Positions 1 to 8,936 of a DNA stretch of 64,000 nt are shown piece after piece. Each line of letters begins with the position of its first letter. Within the stretch, counting starts at the first letter, position 1. Below the pieces are notes generated by a model. The model saw only the letters and a program-made list of their open reading frames with translations. It was not told the origin of the DNA and searched no databases. Source of the DNA: an uncultured Bacteroidales bacterium (GTDB taxonomy: Bacteria > Bacteroidota > Bacteroidia > Bacteroidales > Paludibacteraceae); the NCBI GenBank assembly GCA_934728255.1, contig CAKVEC010000002.1:283869-347868 (forward strand), in the 5' to 3' direction. A program made the translations under genes and the position numbers.

Positions 1-966
1 TCTATCGCCCAAGTAGTAAACACGGATAATTTTGCCGAGCAGGCACGTACGCTGTCAGACGACAAAGGTTCGGCTATGCGTGGCGGCGACCTTGGTTGGT
101 TCGGCAAAGGTATGATGGTCAAGCCCTTCGAGGACACGGCGTTCGGTATGGAGCCCGGTACTATAAGTGATCCTTTCCTGAGCGATTTCGGGTGGCACAT
201 CATCTATCTGCAGGACCGCCGCGGCGTGCTGCCTTTGGATAGTATGTATCAGCAGATCCTCACCCAAGTAAAACGCGACGAGCGTGCCAAAGAGGCAGAC
301 AAATCGTTCATTCGCAAGACTCGCGCCGAGTACCAACTCGCTGACAGCCTTACCGATGCCGAGGTACGTGCATACGCCGACGCACATCTCGAAGACAAGT
401 ATGCCGATCTGCGCCACCTCGTGCAAGAGTACCACGATGGCATCCTCCTCTTCGAGGTATCGCTCCGTGAGGTGTGGGACAAAGCAGGCAAAGACACTGT
501 CGGCTTGACCGAGTTCTTCAACACACGTAAGAAAGACTATACATGGGACACTCCGCGATACAAAGGTTTTGTCGTCTATTGCAAGGACAAAAACACGATG
601 AAAGCGGCAAAATCTATCATCAAAAACTCTGACAAAGACTCGGTGGAGAGTTATCTCAACCACCGTCTGAACCTCGACAGCGTAACGTATGTCAAGTTCA
701 ACCACGGTCTGTGGGAGCAAGGGCAGAACCCCGCAGTGGACAAATACGGTTTCAAAGATAAAAAGGCTGAATACACCCCTTCAGAGGAGTTCCCGTACGT
801 ATTCTGCGTAGGCAAAGTGCTAAAAGCCCCCGAGGAATATACCGACGAGCGCGGCAAAGTAACCACCGACTATCAGGACTATCTCGAGCAAGAATGGCTC
901 AAAGCCCTCAAGGCAAAATACAAGGTGGTCATCAATACGGATGTATTCGAACAACTGAAGAAATAA
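1..966 (+). CDS. Parvulin-type peptidylprolyl isomerase, 5' end missing
   Basis: The reading frame is open from the first base of the window, so the gene starts upstream. The first 80 or so residues visible are a parvulin (PpiC/SurA) rotamase core: a run of GSA.RGGDLGWFG, then MV.PFE..AF and FGWHIIYL, all typical of the family. The following 220 residues are a charged C-terminal region of the sort that surrounds parvulin domains in periplasmic foldases of Bacteroidales. The protein probably assists folding of exported and outer-membrane proteins. An internal ATG at 76 lies inside the conserved domain and is not the real start. Family assignment is secure; the exact paralogue is not. Confidence 0.85.
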   Translation, partial: SIAQVVNTDNFAEQARTLSDDKGSAMRGGDLGWFGKGMMVKPFEDTAFGMEPGTISDPFLSDFGWHIIYLQDRRGVLPLDSMYQQILTQVKRDERAKEADKSFIRKTRAEYQLADSLTDAEVRAYADAHLEDKYADLRHLVQEYHDGILLFEVSLREVWDKAGKDTVGLTEFFNTRKKDYTWDTPRYKGFVVYCKDKNTMKAAKSIIKNSDKDSVESYLNHRLNLDSVTYVKFNHGLWEQGQNPAVDKYGFKDKKAEYTPSEEFPYVFCVGKVLKAPEEYTDERGKVTTDYQDYLEQEWLKALKAKYKVVINTDVFEQLKK

Positions 967-985
967 CATTATTGGGCATCTGCCC

Positions 986-1109
986 AAAATGTACGATTAT
1001 TAAGATCCATTGCGCATTTTGCATTATAGATTGTGTATTGAAAAGTAAGGTGGATGTGATGTGGATACCGAGAGGATAGGCTTGGGATAAAAATGTACGA
1101 TTATTAAGA
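986..1109 (+). repeat. Intergenic element A with 20-bp direct-repeat ends and GGAT array
   Basis: The 20-base sequence AAAATGTACGATTATTAAGA occurs at 986-1005 and again at 1090-1109, directly before the gldG start codon. Between them, GGAT recurs at 1052, 1063, 1074 and 1085, exactly 11 bases apart. A closely related element lies at 55361-55486, and a third partial copy in reverse orientation is at 8836-8890. Confidence 0.75.
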
Positions 1110-2726
1110 ATGAAGCGTTTCGGTTGGCTCATAGCGATTGTAGGAATTGTACTGCTCAATGTGGCAGTACATTTCTGCGTGGTGCGCTGGGATATGACCG
1201 ACGACCACCGCTACAGCCTCAGCCGACCTACCAAGCAACTCCTCTCCGAGTTGGAGCAACCCCTCGAGGTAACGCTCTATCTCACAGGCGATCTCAATTC
1301 GGGCTTTCGCCGACTAAAAACCGCTACCGAGGAATTGATGGAGGAATTGGGCGTCTATACCCATGTGGATTGCCGTACATTCGATGCAGAGACAGAGAAA
1401 ATTCCCCCGCAGCTCAACCCTATCGTTATTCACGAGCGGCAGAAAGACGGCAAGACCGCACAGACTACCATCTACCCCTATGCAGGTGTCCGTTACGGCA
1501 GCCGCAGTGCCATTGTGCCGTTGCTCAAAAACAATCGCGGTATGTCGGGTGAAGAGAATCTGAATATCAGTATTGAGAACCTCGAATATGCATTTGCAGA
1601 GGCAATCCACAGCCTGTTGCAAACAGAGACACTGCGCGTGGCATTCATCGAGGGACACGGCGAACTGCCCGAAGAAAACGTCTTCGACATAAGTACAGCC
1701 CTCAGCCGCTATTTCCAGATAGATCGCGGTGTATTGGGCGACGACCCGCATATCCTTGACCCCTACAAAGTGGTCATCATTGCCGACCCGCAAACCGGTT
1801 TCTCTGATGCCGACAAGTATATCCTCGACCAATACCTTATGCACGGCGGGCGTATCCTTTGGGTACTCAACGGAGTGCGTTTCTCCAATCAGGTGCTCGC
1901 CGACGAGGGCTTCACGCCCGTATTGCCGTTAGACCTCAACCTCACGGACATGCTTTTCCGATACGGTGTGCGGATCAACCCCGCATTGGTGCAAGATGTA
2001 CAGTGTCTGCCCATACCGGTAAATGTATCGTCCGACCCGCAGAACCCCAATCTGCAACCTATGCCATGGTACTATGCGCCGCTGCTGCTCACCTCGCAGG
2101 TGTCGCCCATCACGCGCAATGTGGCACAAGTAAGCAGTACCTTCGACTCTCCTATAGATATTGTCGGCGGAGAAGACGGCATACGCAAAGATGTATTGTT
2201 GGCAACCTCCTCCGCCAGCCGGCTTATCGCTACGCCTGCCGAGGTGGATCTGACGGACATCAACCCCGATATGCAGACTTTCAAGTATCAATTCATCCCC
2301 GTGGCGTTTGCTTTGGAGGGCGAATTCGAGTCGGTCTTTGCACACCGTATGGTACCAGAGGGCATACAGACCGCCGAGGCAACGCTCGCCAAGAGTGTGC
2401 CTACTCGTCAGGTAGTAGTGGCTTCGGGCAGCATCATCCGCAACGAAGTACAGCAGGGACAAGCCCTGCCTGTAGGCTACGACCGCTACTCGGGTATGCA
2501 GTTCGGCAACCGTGATTTTCTTACCAACGCCGTTCTGTATCTCGCCGATGATGAAGGACTGATTGCTCTGCGCGAGAAAACGGTCGCACTGCGCCTGCTC
2601 AATGACAAACGTGCACACGAAGAGCGCACCAAGATACAAATTATCACTATTGTAACCCCTATGCTCTCATTGGCATTGGTAGGAATCATATTCCTGCTTG
2701 TGCGCCGTAGAAAATACGCACGATAA
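1110..2726 (+). CDS. gldG: GldG-type ABC transporter auxiliary protein
   Basis: This 538-residue protein has a membrane segment near the N-terminus (about residues 4-25), a large extracytoplasmic region and a second membrane segment at the C-terminus (about 508-531) followed by RRRKYAR. This is the layout of GldG, the auxiliary subunit of the GldF-GldG ABC exporter first known from gliding Bacteroidota. The opening WDMTDDHRYSLSRPTKQLL is characteristic. No gldF permease or gldA ATPase is beside it, because the upstream neighbour is a foldase. The function in non-gliding relatives is unclear. The ATG directly abuts the end of repeat element A. It is followed after one base by the GH105 gene, so the two are probably co-transcribed. 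Confidence 0.8.
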   Translation: MKRFGWLIAIVGIVLLNVAVHFCVVRWDMTDDHRYSLSRPTKQLLSELEQPLEVTLYLTGDLNSGFRRLKTATEELMEELGVYTHVDCRTFDAETEKIPPQLNPIVIHERQKDGKTAQTTIYPYAGVRYGSRSAIVPLLKNNRGMSGEENLNISIENLEYAFAEAIHSLLQTETLRVAFIEGHGELPEENVFDISTALSRYFQIDRGVLGDDPHILDPYKVVIIADPQTGFSDADKYILDQYLMHGGRILWVLNGVRFSNQVLADEGFTPVLPLDLNLTDMLFRYGVRINPALVQDVQCLPIPVNVSSDPQNPNLQPMPWYYAPLLLTSQVSPITRNVAQVSSTFDSPIDIVGGEDGIRKDVLLATSSASRLIATPAEVDLTDINPDMQTFKYQFIPVAFALEGEFESVFAHRMVPEGIQTAEATLAKSVPTRQVVVASGSIIRNEVQQGQALPVGYDRYSGMQFGNRDFLTNAVLYLADDEGLIALREKTVALRLLNDKRAHEERTKIQIITIVTPMLSLALVGIIFLLVRRRKYAR

Positions 2727-2727
2727 T

Positions 2728-3957
2728 ATGAAGAATGCTCTTATATATATAGCCGTTGGAATCTGTCTGCTATGCTATGCCTGCACAGCCCCACAGTCGC
2801 AATCGAAATCGAGAACCGATTACCTTGCGTGTGCCACTGCCATTGCCAAATCGGAGATAACGCACAATCCCGAACTATGGATGGCGGATTTCTTGACCAA
2901 GCCAAAATGGGACTACACCCAAGGGCTGATTGCCAAGGCTATGCTCGAGACCTACTTGGCAACGGGCGATAGTGCATATCTCCGTTACGTACAGGCGTTT
3001 GCAGATTTCTTCATTCAGGAGAACGGCAGCATACAGACTTATAAATTAGAAACCTACAACCTCGACCGCGTCAATGGCGGGAATTTTATATTCCTACTTG
3101 ATTCAATAGACCCGCAGCCGAGATACGAAGCCGCCATACGCCTCCTACGCTCACAGTTGCTCACACAGCCACGCACCCGAGAGGGAGGATTCTGGCACAA
3201 ACAGATTTACCCCTCACAGATGTGGCTTGACGGGCTCTATATGGCAGAACCATTCTACGCCCATTACGCCATATGGGCGGGCGAGGATAGTATTTTTGAT
3301 GATGTAGTGCGTCAATTCCGTATAGTGGACAAACACACCATTAATTCCGCCACAGGACTCAACTATCATGGTTGGGACGAGAGCCGTGCGCAAGCATGGG
3401 CGGATAGTCTCACGGGTTGCAGCCCGCATACGTGGGGACGCGCTGAAGGCTGGTATGCAATGGCGATATGCGATGTGTTGGACTATCTGCCTGCCGAGCA
3501 CGATGGACGTACCGACCTGATCAATATACTTCGCCGTGTGTGTGCCGCCCTACTAACCTATCAAGATCCACATACCAAGATGTGGTATCAAGTACCCGAT
3601 ATGCCCGATGCAGAAGGCAATTACACAGAATCCACATGCTCGGCAATGTTCTGCTATGCTATGGCAAAGGGCGCACGTATGGGCTACCTGCCAAAGGAAT
3701 ACCTGACCATCGCCCGAGAAGCATTTGACGGACTTTGGAATAGCGCAGTGATACAAAATGAGGACGGCACACTCAGTCTGACACGCTGCTGCGCCGTAGC
3801 CGGATTAGGTGGCAATCCCTATCGCAGCGGAACTTACGACTACTATATTCATGAGCGTGTGCGCAATGATGACCCGAAAGGTATCGGACCGCTCATCCTT
3901 GCAGCCTTGGAACTCAACAAATCAAAGGACATTATCTGCCCGACTATAAAACCCTAA
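2728..3957 (+). CDS. GH105 unsaturated rhamnogalacturonyl/uronyl hydrolase, lipoprotein
   Basis: The start at 2728 gives a signal sequence ending in a cysteine at residue 19 (imperfect lipobox CYAC); an in-frame ATG 30 bases upstream would bury it. The 409-residue product matches the (alpha/alpha)6-barrel GH105 family (YteR/RhiN): MWLDGLYMAEPF around Asp168 (the likely catalytic acid), His214 in NYHGWDES, and WGRAEGWY at 236-243. These enzymes hydrate the double bond of unsaturated galacturonyl or glucuronyl ends left by polysaccharide lyases and release 5-keto-4-deoxyuronate. kduI and kduD, which act next on that product, lie downstream. A lipid anchor would place the enzyme in the periplasm or at the cell surface. 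The exact oligosaccharide cannot be inferred. Confidence 0.88.
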   Translation: MKNALIYIAVGICLLCYACTAPQSQSKSRTDYLACATAIAKSEITHNPELWMADFLTKPKWDYTQGLIAKAMLETYLATGDSAYLRYVQAFADFFIQENGSIQTYKLETYNLDRVNGGNFIFLLDSIDPQPRYEAAIRLLRSQLLTQPRTREGGFWHKQIYPSQMWLDGLYMAEPFYAHYAIWAGEDSIFDDVVRQFRIVDKHTINSATGLNYHGWDESRAQAWADSLTGCSPHTWGRAEGWYAMAICDVLDYLPAEHDGRTDLINILRRVCAALLTYQDPHTKMWYQVPDMPDAEGNYTESTCSAMFCYAMAKGARMGYLPKEYLTIAREAFDGLWNSAVIQNEDGTLSLTRCCAVAGLGGNPYRSGTYDYYIHERVRNDDPKGIGPLILAALELNKSKDIICPTIKP

Positions 3958-3972
3958 AACCGATAACTCACA

Positions 3973-5376
3973 ATGAAAAAAGGACTCATTATATTCGCTC
4001 TCTTGCTTGCGCAATGGTGCATCGCCACAGCGCAGGAGTTGCTCCCCTACCCCATAGACACTATCCATGGGCAGGCTGTCTATCGCTACGAGGTGGAGAA
4101 AAGTATCGGTCTCTACCGTATCAGCGTCAATTTCAGCGTCAGTCAGGAGGACATCATCCGTTGGAACCCGGAACTCAAGGAGCGCGGTCTGCACTATGGC
4201 GAGACACTCTACATCCCCGTAGCGGGCAAGACCGTCCCCATAGTGAAACACTCGTCAGAACCCGTCATTCCTGTAACGCTACCTGCCAAAGAACCGGAAA
4301 AAGCCATAGTGGTGTTGGAAGAGATGCACCAAGATACCATACATGCAGATACCATACATACCGATACCATACCTGCCGACGCCGTGTCGCTGCAAGCCGA
4401 TTCATCGGCTGTACATATTGCCTTGATGCTACCATTCCAGGCACGCAATACCAAGCGCGACAAGAATATGGATCGCTTTGTTGATTTCTATGAGGGCGTT
4501 TTGTTAGCCGTACACGAGATGCAGGCTGACGGTACCCGCTTTATAATAGATGTGTACGACACTGAGAAATCAGACTCGCGTGTACGCCAACTGATAGACA
4601 GTGGTCGTTTGGAAGGCGTGGATGCCGTACTCGGTTTGGCATATCCTATGCAACTGATGCAGGCAGGCGAGTGGGCTAAAGAGAAACACGTACCGGTTCT
4701 CGCCCCGTTTGTAGATCATATCGAAGGTATAGAGACCAACCCGTATATCCTCCAGTTCAACCCCTCACGTCAACAGGAGGCACAAGCCATGGCGGAATGG
4801 CTGGCGGAACACCGGGAGAAGGTAAACTGCGTGCTGATAGATGCCAAAGATGCGGATATCCCGCAGAGTGTCCGTCTGTTGCGCAGAGAGATCATGGCAC
4901 ATGATATTCCCTACACTACCACCTCTATACGCGATATACTCAACGACTCGTTAAGTACGGCATTGCGCGACGATGTAGAGAATATACTCATCTTCAACAC
5001 CGAGAAATACAGCAATATCCAAGTGTTGATACCGCGTGTACAGAAAGCCGCAGGCAACCGTCAGGTTACCCTCTACAGCAAGTACTCGTGGGGGAAAGAG
5101 AATATCCCGTTGCCGCAGATATACACCTCTATTTTCAAGCAGCAAATCACGGCTGATGCAGTGTACGAAGAGGATTTCCAACACTATTTCGGTCACGAAC
5201 ACGCTACAGATACACCGCGTTTCGACCTGCTCGGCTATGACCTGACAAGAGAACTGGTTGCCTACCTACAAGGTAAGGAGTATCATGGTTTGCAGTCGGA
5301 TGTCCGTTTTGAGCGTATCTCCGAAGAGGGCGGATGGATTAACACACATATTGAAATACAGCGCATCAACCCTTGA
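3973..5376 (+). CDS. LysM domain fused to a type I periplasmic-binding protein
   Basis: The 467-residue product has a signal peptide (about 1-20), one LysM domain (about residues 36-80, ending GETLYIPV), a linker with the repeated words DTIHADTIHTDTIPAD (about 118-134), and a long region from about residue 146 resembling Leu/Ile/Val-binding or ABC substrate-binding proteins (HIALMLPFQ...FYEGVLLAVHEM). LysM would hold it at peptidoglycan. No ABC permease or ATPase is nearby, so a role in import is not supported. A sensor or scaffold role is equally possible. It sits between the GH105 gene and kduI, and its stop overlaps the TTG start of the next gene. Confidence 0.72.
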   Translation: MKKGLIIFALLLAQWCIATAQELLPYPIDTIHGQAVYRYEVEKSIGLYRISVNFSVSQEDIIRWNPELKERGLHYGETLYIPVAGKTVPIVKHSSEPVIPVTLPAKEPEKAIVVLEEMHQDTIHADTIHTDTIPADAVSLQADSSAVHIALMLPFQARNTKRDKNMDRFVDFYEGVLLAVHEMQADGTRFIIDVYDTEKSDSRVRQLIDSGRLEGVDAVLGLAYPMQLMQAGEWAKEKHVPVLAPFVDHIEGIETNPYILQFNPSRQQEAQAMAEWLAEHREKVNCVLIDAKDADIPQSVRLLRREIMAHDIPYTTTSIRDILNDSLSTALRDDVENILIFNTEKYSNIQVLIPRVQKAAGNRQVTLYSKYSWGKENIPLPQIYTSIFKQQITADAVYEEDFQHYFGHEHATDTPRFDLLGYDLTRELVAYLQGKEYHGLQSDVRFERISEEGGWINTHIEIQRINP

Positions 5377-6098
5377 AAACGGCAGCAAGACATATCGCCA
5401 TATTGAGCACATTGCTCCTCGCAGCAGCAATGCCCGCACCTGCCCAACCGCGCCTGCGCGTACCTGAGATGTATGTGGGGTTGCACGGCGGCGTGATAGC
5501 GTCCACGGTGCAGTTCTCGCCCACGGTGGCAAACATGTCGCCAATAACCGGAGCGGTAGTGCTCGGCGGAAACGGCGGATTGGTATTCCGCTACAGTGCA
5601 CAGAAATGCTGCGCCGTACAGGTGGAACTCAACTATATGCAACGCGGGTGGCGCGAAGCCAACACCGACGGCGCATACACACGTGCGCTACACTATATAG
5701 AACTGCCGTTCCTGATGCATATTTATTTCGGCAGTCCGTCATTCCGCGGGTTTATCAACCTCGGTCCGCAAATAGGCTACTGCGTCTATGATGATAAGGG
5801 GAGCGGTGTACGCCAAACCGAGTCCGTCCATCAGTACGCCCCGTTGGACAAAGCATTTGACTGGGGAGCAGCAGGCGGATTGGGAATATATTACCGCTCG
5901 AAGAAAGCGGGACTCTATCAGATAGAAGCACGGTTCAACTACAGCCTCGGCACAATCTTTGCAAATAGTGCCACAGACTATTTTTCGCAGTCGAACCCGA
6001 TGAACTTGAGTATCAACTTCGCATGGCTATGGGAGATACGTCCCTGCAAAAAACAGCAGTTACCAAGCGGTTGGATACCAATGAAAGCGGCGAAATAG
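5373..6098 (+). CDS. PorT-like outer-membrane beta-barrel protein, TTG start
   Basis: Translation most likely begins at TTG 5373, which overlaps the previous stop (TTGA). This start alone yields a full signal peptide ending in PAPAQ near residue 25, whereas the next ATG would remove it. The 241-residue product has alternating hydrophobic strands and glycine-rich turns (YVGLHGGV, GGLVFRY, VELNYMQRGW, YIELPFLMHIYF, FINLGPQIGY) of the outer-membrane beta-barrel family that includes PorT. PorT itself belongs to the T9SS, but this relative could be a general small barrel. Overlap suggests translational coupling with the LysM gene, so the two may act together at the envelope. Confidence 0.75.
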   Translation: MKTAARHIAILSTLLLAAAMPAPAQPRLRVPEMYVGLHGGVIASTVQFSPTVANMSPITGAVVLGGNGGLVFRYSAQKCCAVQVELNYMQRGWREANTDGAYTRALHYIELPFLMHIYFGSPSFRGFINLGPQIGYCVYDDKGSGVRQTESVHQYAPLDKAFDWGAAGGLGIYYRSKKAGLYQIEARFNYSLGTIFANSATDYFSQSNPMNLSINFAWLWEIRPCKKQQLPSGWIPMKAAK

Positions 6099-6139
6099 CA
6101 GAGAGATATAGATATAACAACTACTAAAACTACAATACA

Positions 6140-6985
6140 ATGAAAACTAACTACGAGATTCGTTATGCGGCAAACCCGGTTGATGCCAAAAGTTACGACA
6201 CCGGGCGTTTGCGCAAGGACTTTCTGATTGAGCGTGTATTTGCCCCGAACGAGGTGAATATGGTCTATTCGATGTACGACCGTATGGTGGTAGGCGGTGC
6301 AATGCCCGTAGGCGAGGTGCTGCCATTGGAGGCGATTGACCCGCTGAAAGCCCCCTATTTCCTAACCCGCCGCGAGATGGGTATCTACAATGTAGGACAA
6401 GGTAAAGGCTTGGTACACGTTGACGGGGAGACGTTTGAACTCGGGTACAAAGAGGCATTGTATCTCGGTCGCGGCGACCGCCAAGTATCGTTTGAGTCGG
6501 CAGACAGCAACAGCCCTGCACTATTCTATTTCCTTTCGGCTACTGCACACACCACTTACCCCGACAAGAAAGTTACGAAAGCGGACGCCGTGGTAGCGCA
6601 TATGGGCAGTCTTGAGATGTCCAACGAGCGTGATATTAACAAGATGATTGTCAATCAGGTACTGCCGACCTGCCAACTGCAGATGGGTATGACCGAACTG
6701 GCACCGGGCAGCGTATGGAACACGATGCCTGCACACGTTCACAGCCGCCGTATGGAAGCGTATTTCTATTTCGAACTGCCGGAAGACCAGGCTATCTGCC
6801 ACTTTATGGGTGAAGTAAACGAAACCCGCCATATATGGATGCGTGGAAACCAAGCCGTTCTCTCGCCCGAGTGGTCGATTCATAGTGCTGCAGCCACCCA
6901 CAACTATACGTTTATCTGGGGTATGGCAGGCGAAAATCTCGACTACGGCGACCAGGATTTCAGCAAAATAACCGACTTAAAATAA
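6140..6985 (+). CDS. kduI: 5-keto-4-deoxyuronate isomerase
   Basis: KduI (EC 5.3.1.17) converts 5-keto-4-deoxyuronate to 3-deoxy-D-glycero-2,5-hexodiulosonate in pectin and uronate breakdown. The protein is 281 residues, close to the E. coli length. The zinc ligands of this cupin fold are in place: His199, His201 and Glu206 in PAHVHSRRMEAYFYF, and His248 in IHSAAATHNYTFIW, each three positions beyond the E. coli numbering (196, 198, 203, 245). kduD follows, and GH105, which makes the substrate, is upstream. Cytoplasmic. Confidence 0.96.
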   Translation: MKTNYEIRYAANPVDAKSYDTGRLRKDFLIERVFAPNEVNMVYSMYDRMVVGGAMPVGEVLPLEAIDPLKAPYFLTRREMGIYNVGQGKGLVHVDGETFELGYKEALYLGRGDRQVSFESADSNSPALFYFLSATAHTTYPDKKVTKADAVVAHMGSLEMSNERDINKMIVNQVLPTCQLQMGMTELAPGSVWNTMPAHVHSRRMEAYFYFELPEDQAICHFMGEVNETRHIWMRGNQAVLSPEWSIHSAAATHNYTFIWGMAGENLDYGDQDFSKITDLK

Positions 6986-7059
6986 AGTGTAACCGATAGT
7001 ACAAAGAGGTGCTATCCTATAACCAAGATATAACTAACCACAAACAAAATCATACAACA

Positions 7060-7863
7060 ATGAACAATCTTTTTTCTTTGGAAGGCAAGAACGCCTGGAT
7101 TACGGGTGCGTCGTACGGCATTGGTTTCAACATCGCCAAAGCGTTTGTTGAGGCAGGTATCAAGAATATCATTTTCAACGACATCAACGAGGCTGCTCTT
7201 GAGCGCGGACTGAAGAACTACGCCGATGCGGGTATCACTAATGTCAAAGGCTATGTGTGCGATGTAACGAAAGAGGACGATGTAAAAGCCCTGGTAGAAC
7301 AAATCCACAAAGAGGTAGGGCAGATTGATATTCTCGTAAACAACGCAGGTATTATCAAGCGTATCCCGATGCACGAGATGAAGCGTGCCGACTTCCAGCA
7401 GGTGATTGACGTAGACTTGGTAGCACCATTTATTGTCAGTTCCGCCGTATTGCCCGAGATGATGGAGCGCCGTGAGGGCAAGATTATCAATATCTGCTCT
7501 ATGATGTCCGAACTCGGACGTGAGACGGTCAGTGCTTATGCCGCAGCCAAAGGCGGACTGAAGATGCTGACGCGCAACATCTGCTCCGAGTACGGATCAT
7601 ACAATATCCAGTGCAACGGTATCGGTCCGGGTTATATTGCAACCCCTCAAACGGCTCCGCTGCGTGAGAGACAACCCGATGGCAGCCGCCATCCGTTTGA
7701 CAAGTTCATCTGTGCCAAGACCCCTGCAGGTCGCTGGTTGGAGCCGAGCGAGTTGGGCGGTCCTGCCGTGTTCCTGGCTTCACACGCTTCGGATGCAGTG
7801 AACGGTCATATCCTCTATGTGGACGGCGGTATCCTTGCTTATATAGGGAAACAGCCGGAGTAA
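7060..7863 (+). CDS. kduD: 2-deoxy-D-gluconate 3-dehydrogenase (KduD), SDR family
   Basis: A classical short-chain dehydrogenase of 267 residues: TGASYGIG nucleotide loop at 15-22, NNAG at 94-97, and catalytic Ser147, Tyr160 and Lys164. The family member beside kduI reduces 3-deoxy-D-glycero-2,5-hexodiulosonate to 2-keto-3-deoxygluconate with NADH. The start at 7060 is preferred over an in-frame ATG 51 bases upstream because family members begin MxxLFSLEGKxAxITG. The later enzymes KdgK and KdgA are absent here. The product ends in GGILAYIGKQPE, as in other KduD proteins. Confidence 0.93.
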   Translation: MNNLFSLEGKNAWITGASYGIGFNIAKAFVEAGIKNIIFNDINEAALERGLKNYADAGITNVKGYVCDVTKEDDVKALVEQIHKEVGQIDILVNNAGIIKRIPMHEMKRADFQQVIDVDLVAPFIVSSAVLPEMMERREGKIINICSMMSELGRETVSAYAAAKGGLKMLTRNICSEYGSYNIQCNGIGPGYIATPQTAPLRERQPDGSRHPFDKFICAKTPAGRWLEPSELGGPAVFLASHASDAVNGHILYVDGGILAYIGKQPE

Positions 7864-7893
7864 TTTGTAATTGGTAATTAGTAATTTGTAATT

Positions 7894-8805
7894 ATGAGGA
7901 AGTACCTCTATTTTATGGCATGTCTGTTTGTGTTGGCTGCTTGTCAGCCAACCGAGCAGGCTCGTGTCTATGGGCGTTATGTACCAGAGCGCAAAGACGA
8001 TTTTGCGTGGGAAAACGAGTATGCTGCTTTCCGTATGTACGGACCTGCTTTGCTGCCCGAGAACCCGTCCAACGGCGTGGATCTGTGGCTTAAGACATCG
8101 CCCGAATTGGTAGTGGACAGTTTCTACTACCGCGAGCACGTTCTCGGTTTGCCCTACCATATCAACTACGGCAAGGGACTGGATTGCTACAAAGTGGCGC
8201 ATACTGTCGGTTGCGGCGGATTGGCTATTGTGGCTGACAGCACGCTGTATGTAGGCGGTCCATATTCTTCGTGGGAGATATTGGAGCAGACACCGGACAA
8301 GTTCGTATTCAAACTGACGTATGACAGTCTGTTGGTTTGCGACCAGATTATGGACGGCACTATTACTATCACAGCCGAGGCGGGGAAAATGCTCAACCGT
8401 GCCGATGTGGTAGTGAATTGCCGTACGAAGATACGCTTGCCGCAACTCTATGTGGGCGGTGGTATCTACCTGCACGACACGATTGACAACGTGATGCAAT
8501 GTGCTAAATGCGGGGCTGTGGCTTATGCTGAAGACGCTTTGTCGGACAAGCAGGCTGCGCAGATGAACTTCGACTACAACGGTTCGACCTCGCAGGGACG
8601 TGATTATGTAGCCGTTATCACCCCCGGTGCTACCCGTCAGGAGATATTGGACGGCAGTCTGCTCTCGCTGCGCGAGTACCACGTAGGCGATACACTGACC
8701 TACTATTTCGGTGCATGCTGGAGCGAGTGGTCGGACGGCGAGAAGGCAATGCCAACCGACGAGAGTTGGTTTGAGGCGGTGCGCGATTTCGCCAAGACAC
8801 TGTAA
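7894..8805 (+). CDS. DUF4861 lipoprotein
   Basis: A 303-residue predicted lipoprotein with a clear lipobox (LAAC, Cys17). It resembles DUF4861 proteins, which in Bacteroidota commonly accompany GH105 and uronate-utilisation genes and have a beta-sandwich fold related to sugar-binding or mutarotase proteins. Features seen here: YHINYGKGLDCYKVAHTVGCGG, VGGGIYLHD, and a C-terminal YYFGACWSEW segment. Its activity is not established. Its place after kduD suggests a role in handling oligo-uronides in the periplasm. The spacer before it is a low-complexity run of TAATT words. Confidence 0.75.
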   Translation: MRKYLYFMACLFVLAACQPTEQARVYGRYVPERKDDFAWENEYAAFRMYGPALLPENPSNGVDLWLKTSPELVVDSFYYREHVLGLPYHINYGKGLDCYKVAHTVGCGGLAIVADSTLYVGGPYSSWEILEQTPDKFVFKLTYDSLLVCDQIMDGTITITAEAGKMLNRADVVVNCRTKIRLPQLYVGGGIYLHDTIDNVMQCAKCGAVAYAEDALSDKQAAQMNFDYNGSTSQGRDYVAVITPGATRQEILDGSLLSLREYHVGDTLTYYFGACWSEWSDGEKAMPTDESWFEAVRDFAKTL

Positions 8806-8835
8806 TGATAAAATACATAAACAAAACAGCGGTAT

Positions 8836-8890
8836 AAAAGCAGGCTATCCTCTCGGTATCCACCCGACATCCACCTTACTTTTCTATACG
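8836..8890 (-). repeat. Intergenic element C, reverse partial copy with ATCC array
   Basis: Read on the minus strand this is the core of elements A and B: GAAAAGTAAGGTGGATGT, then GTGGATACCGAGAGGATAG. On the plus strand ATCC recurs at 8847, 8858 and 8869, 11 bases apart. The direct-repeat ends seen in A and B are not recognisable. Confidence 0.65.
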
Positions 8891-8936
8891 GACGATACGG
8901 TGAATTTTATTTATGATTTTTATCAAATAAGCATAT

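Noticed and set aside
76..966. Start of the first gene at ATG 76
   Set aside because: The frame stays open to base 1 and the conserved parvulin sequence runs upstream of this ATG, so the gene is truncated by the window edge.
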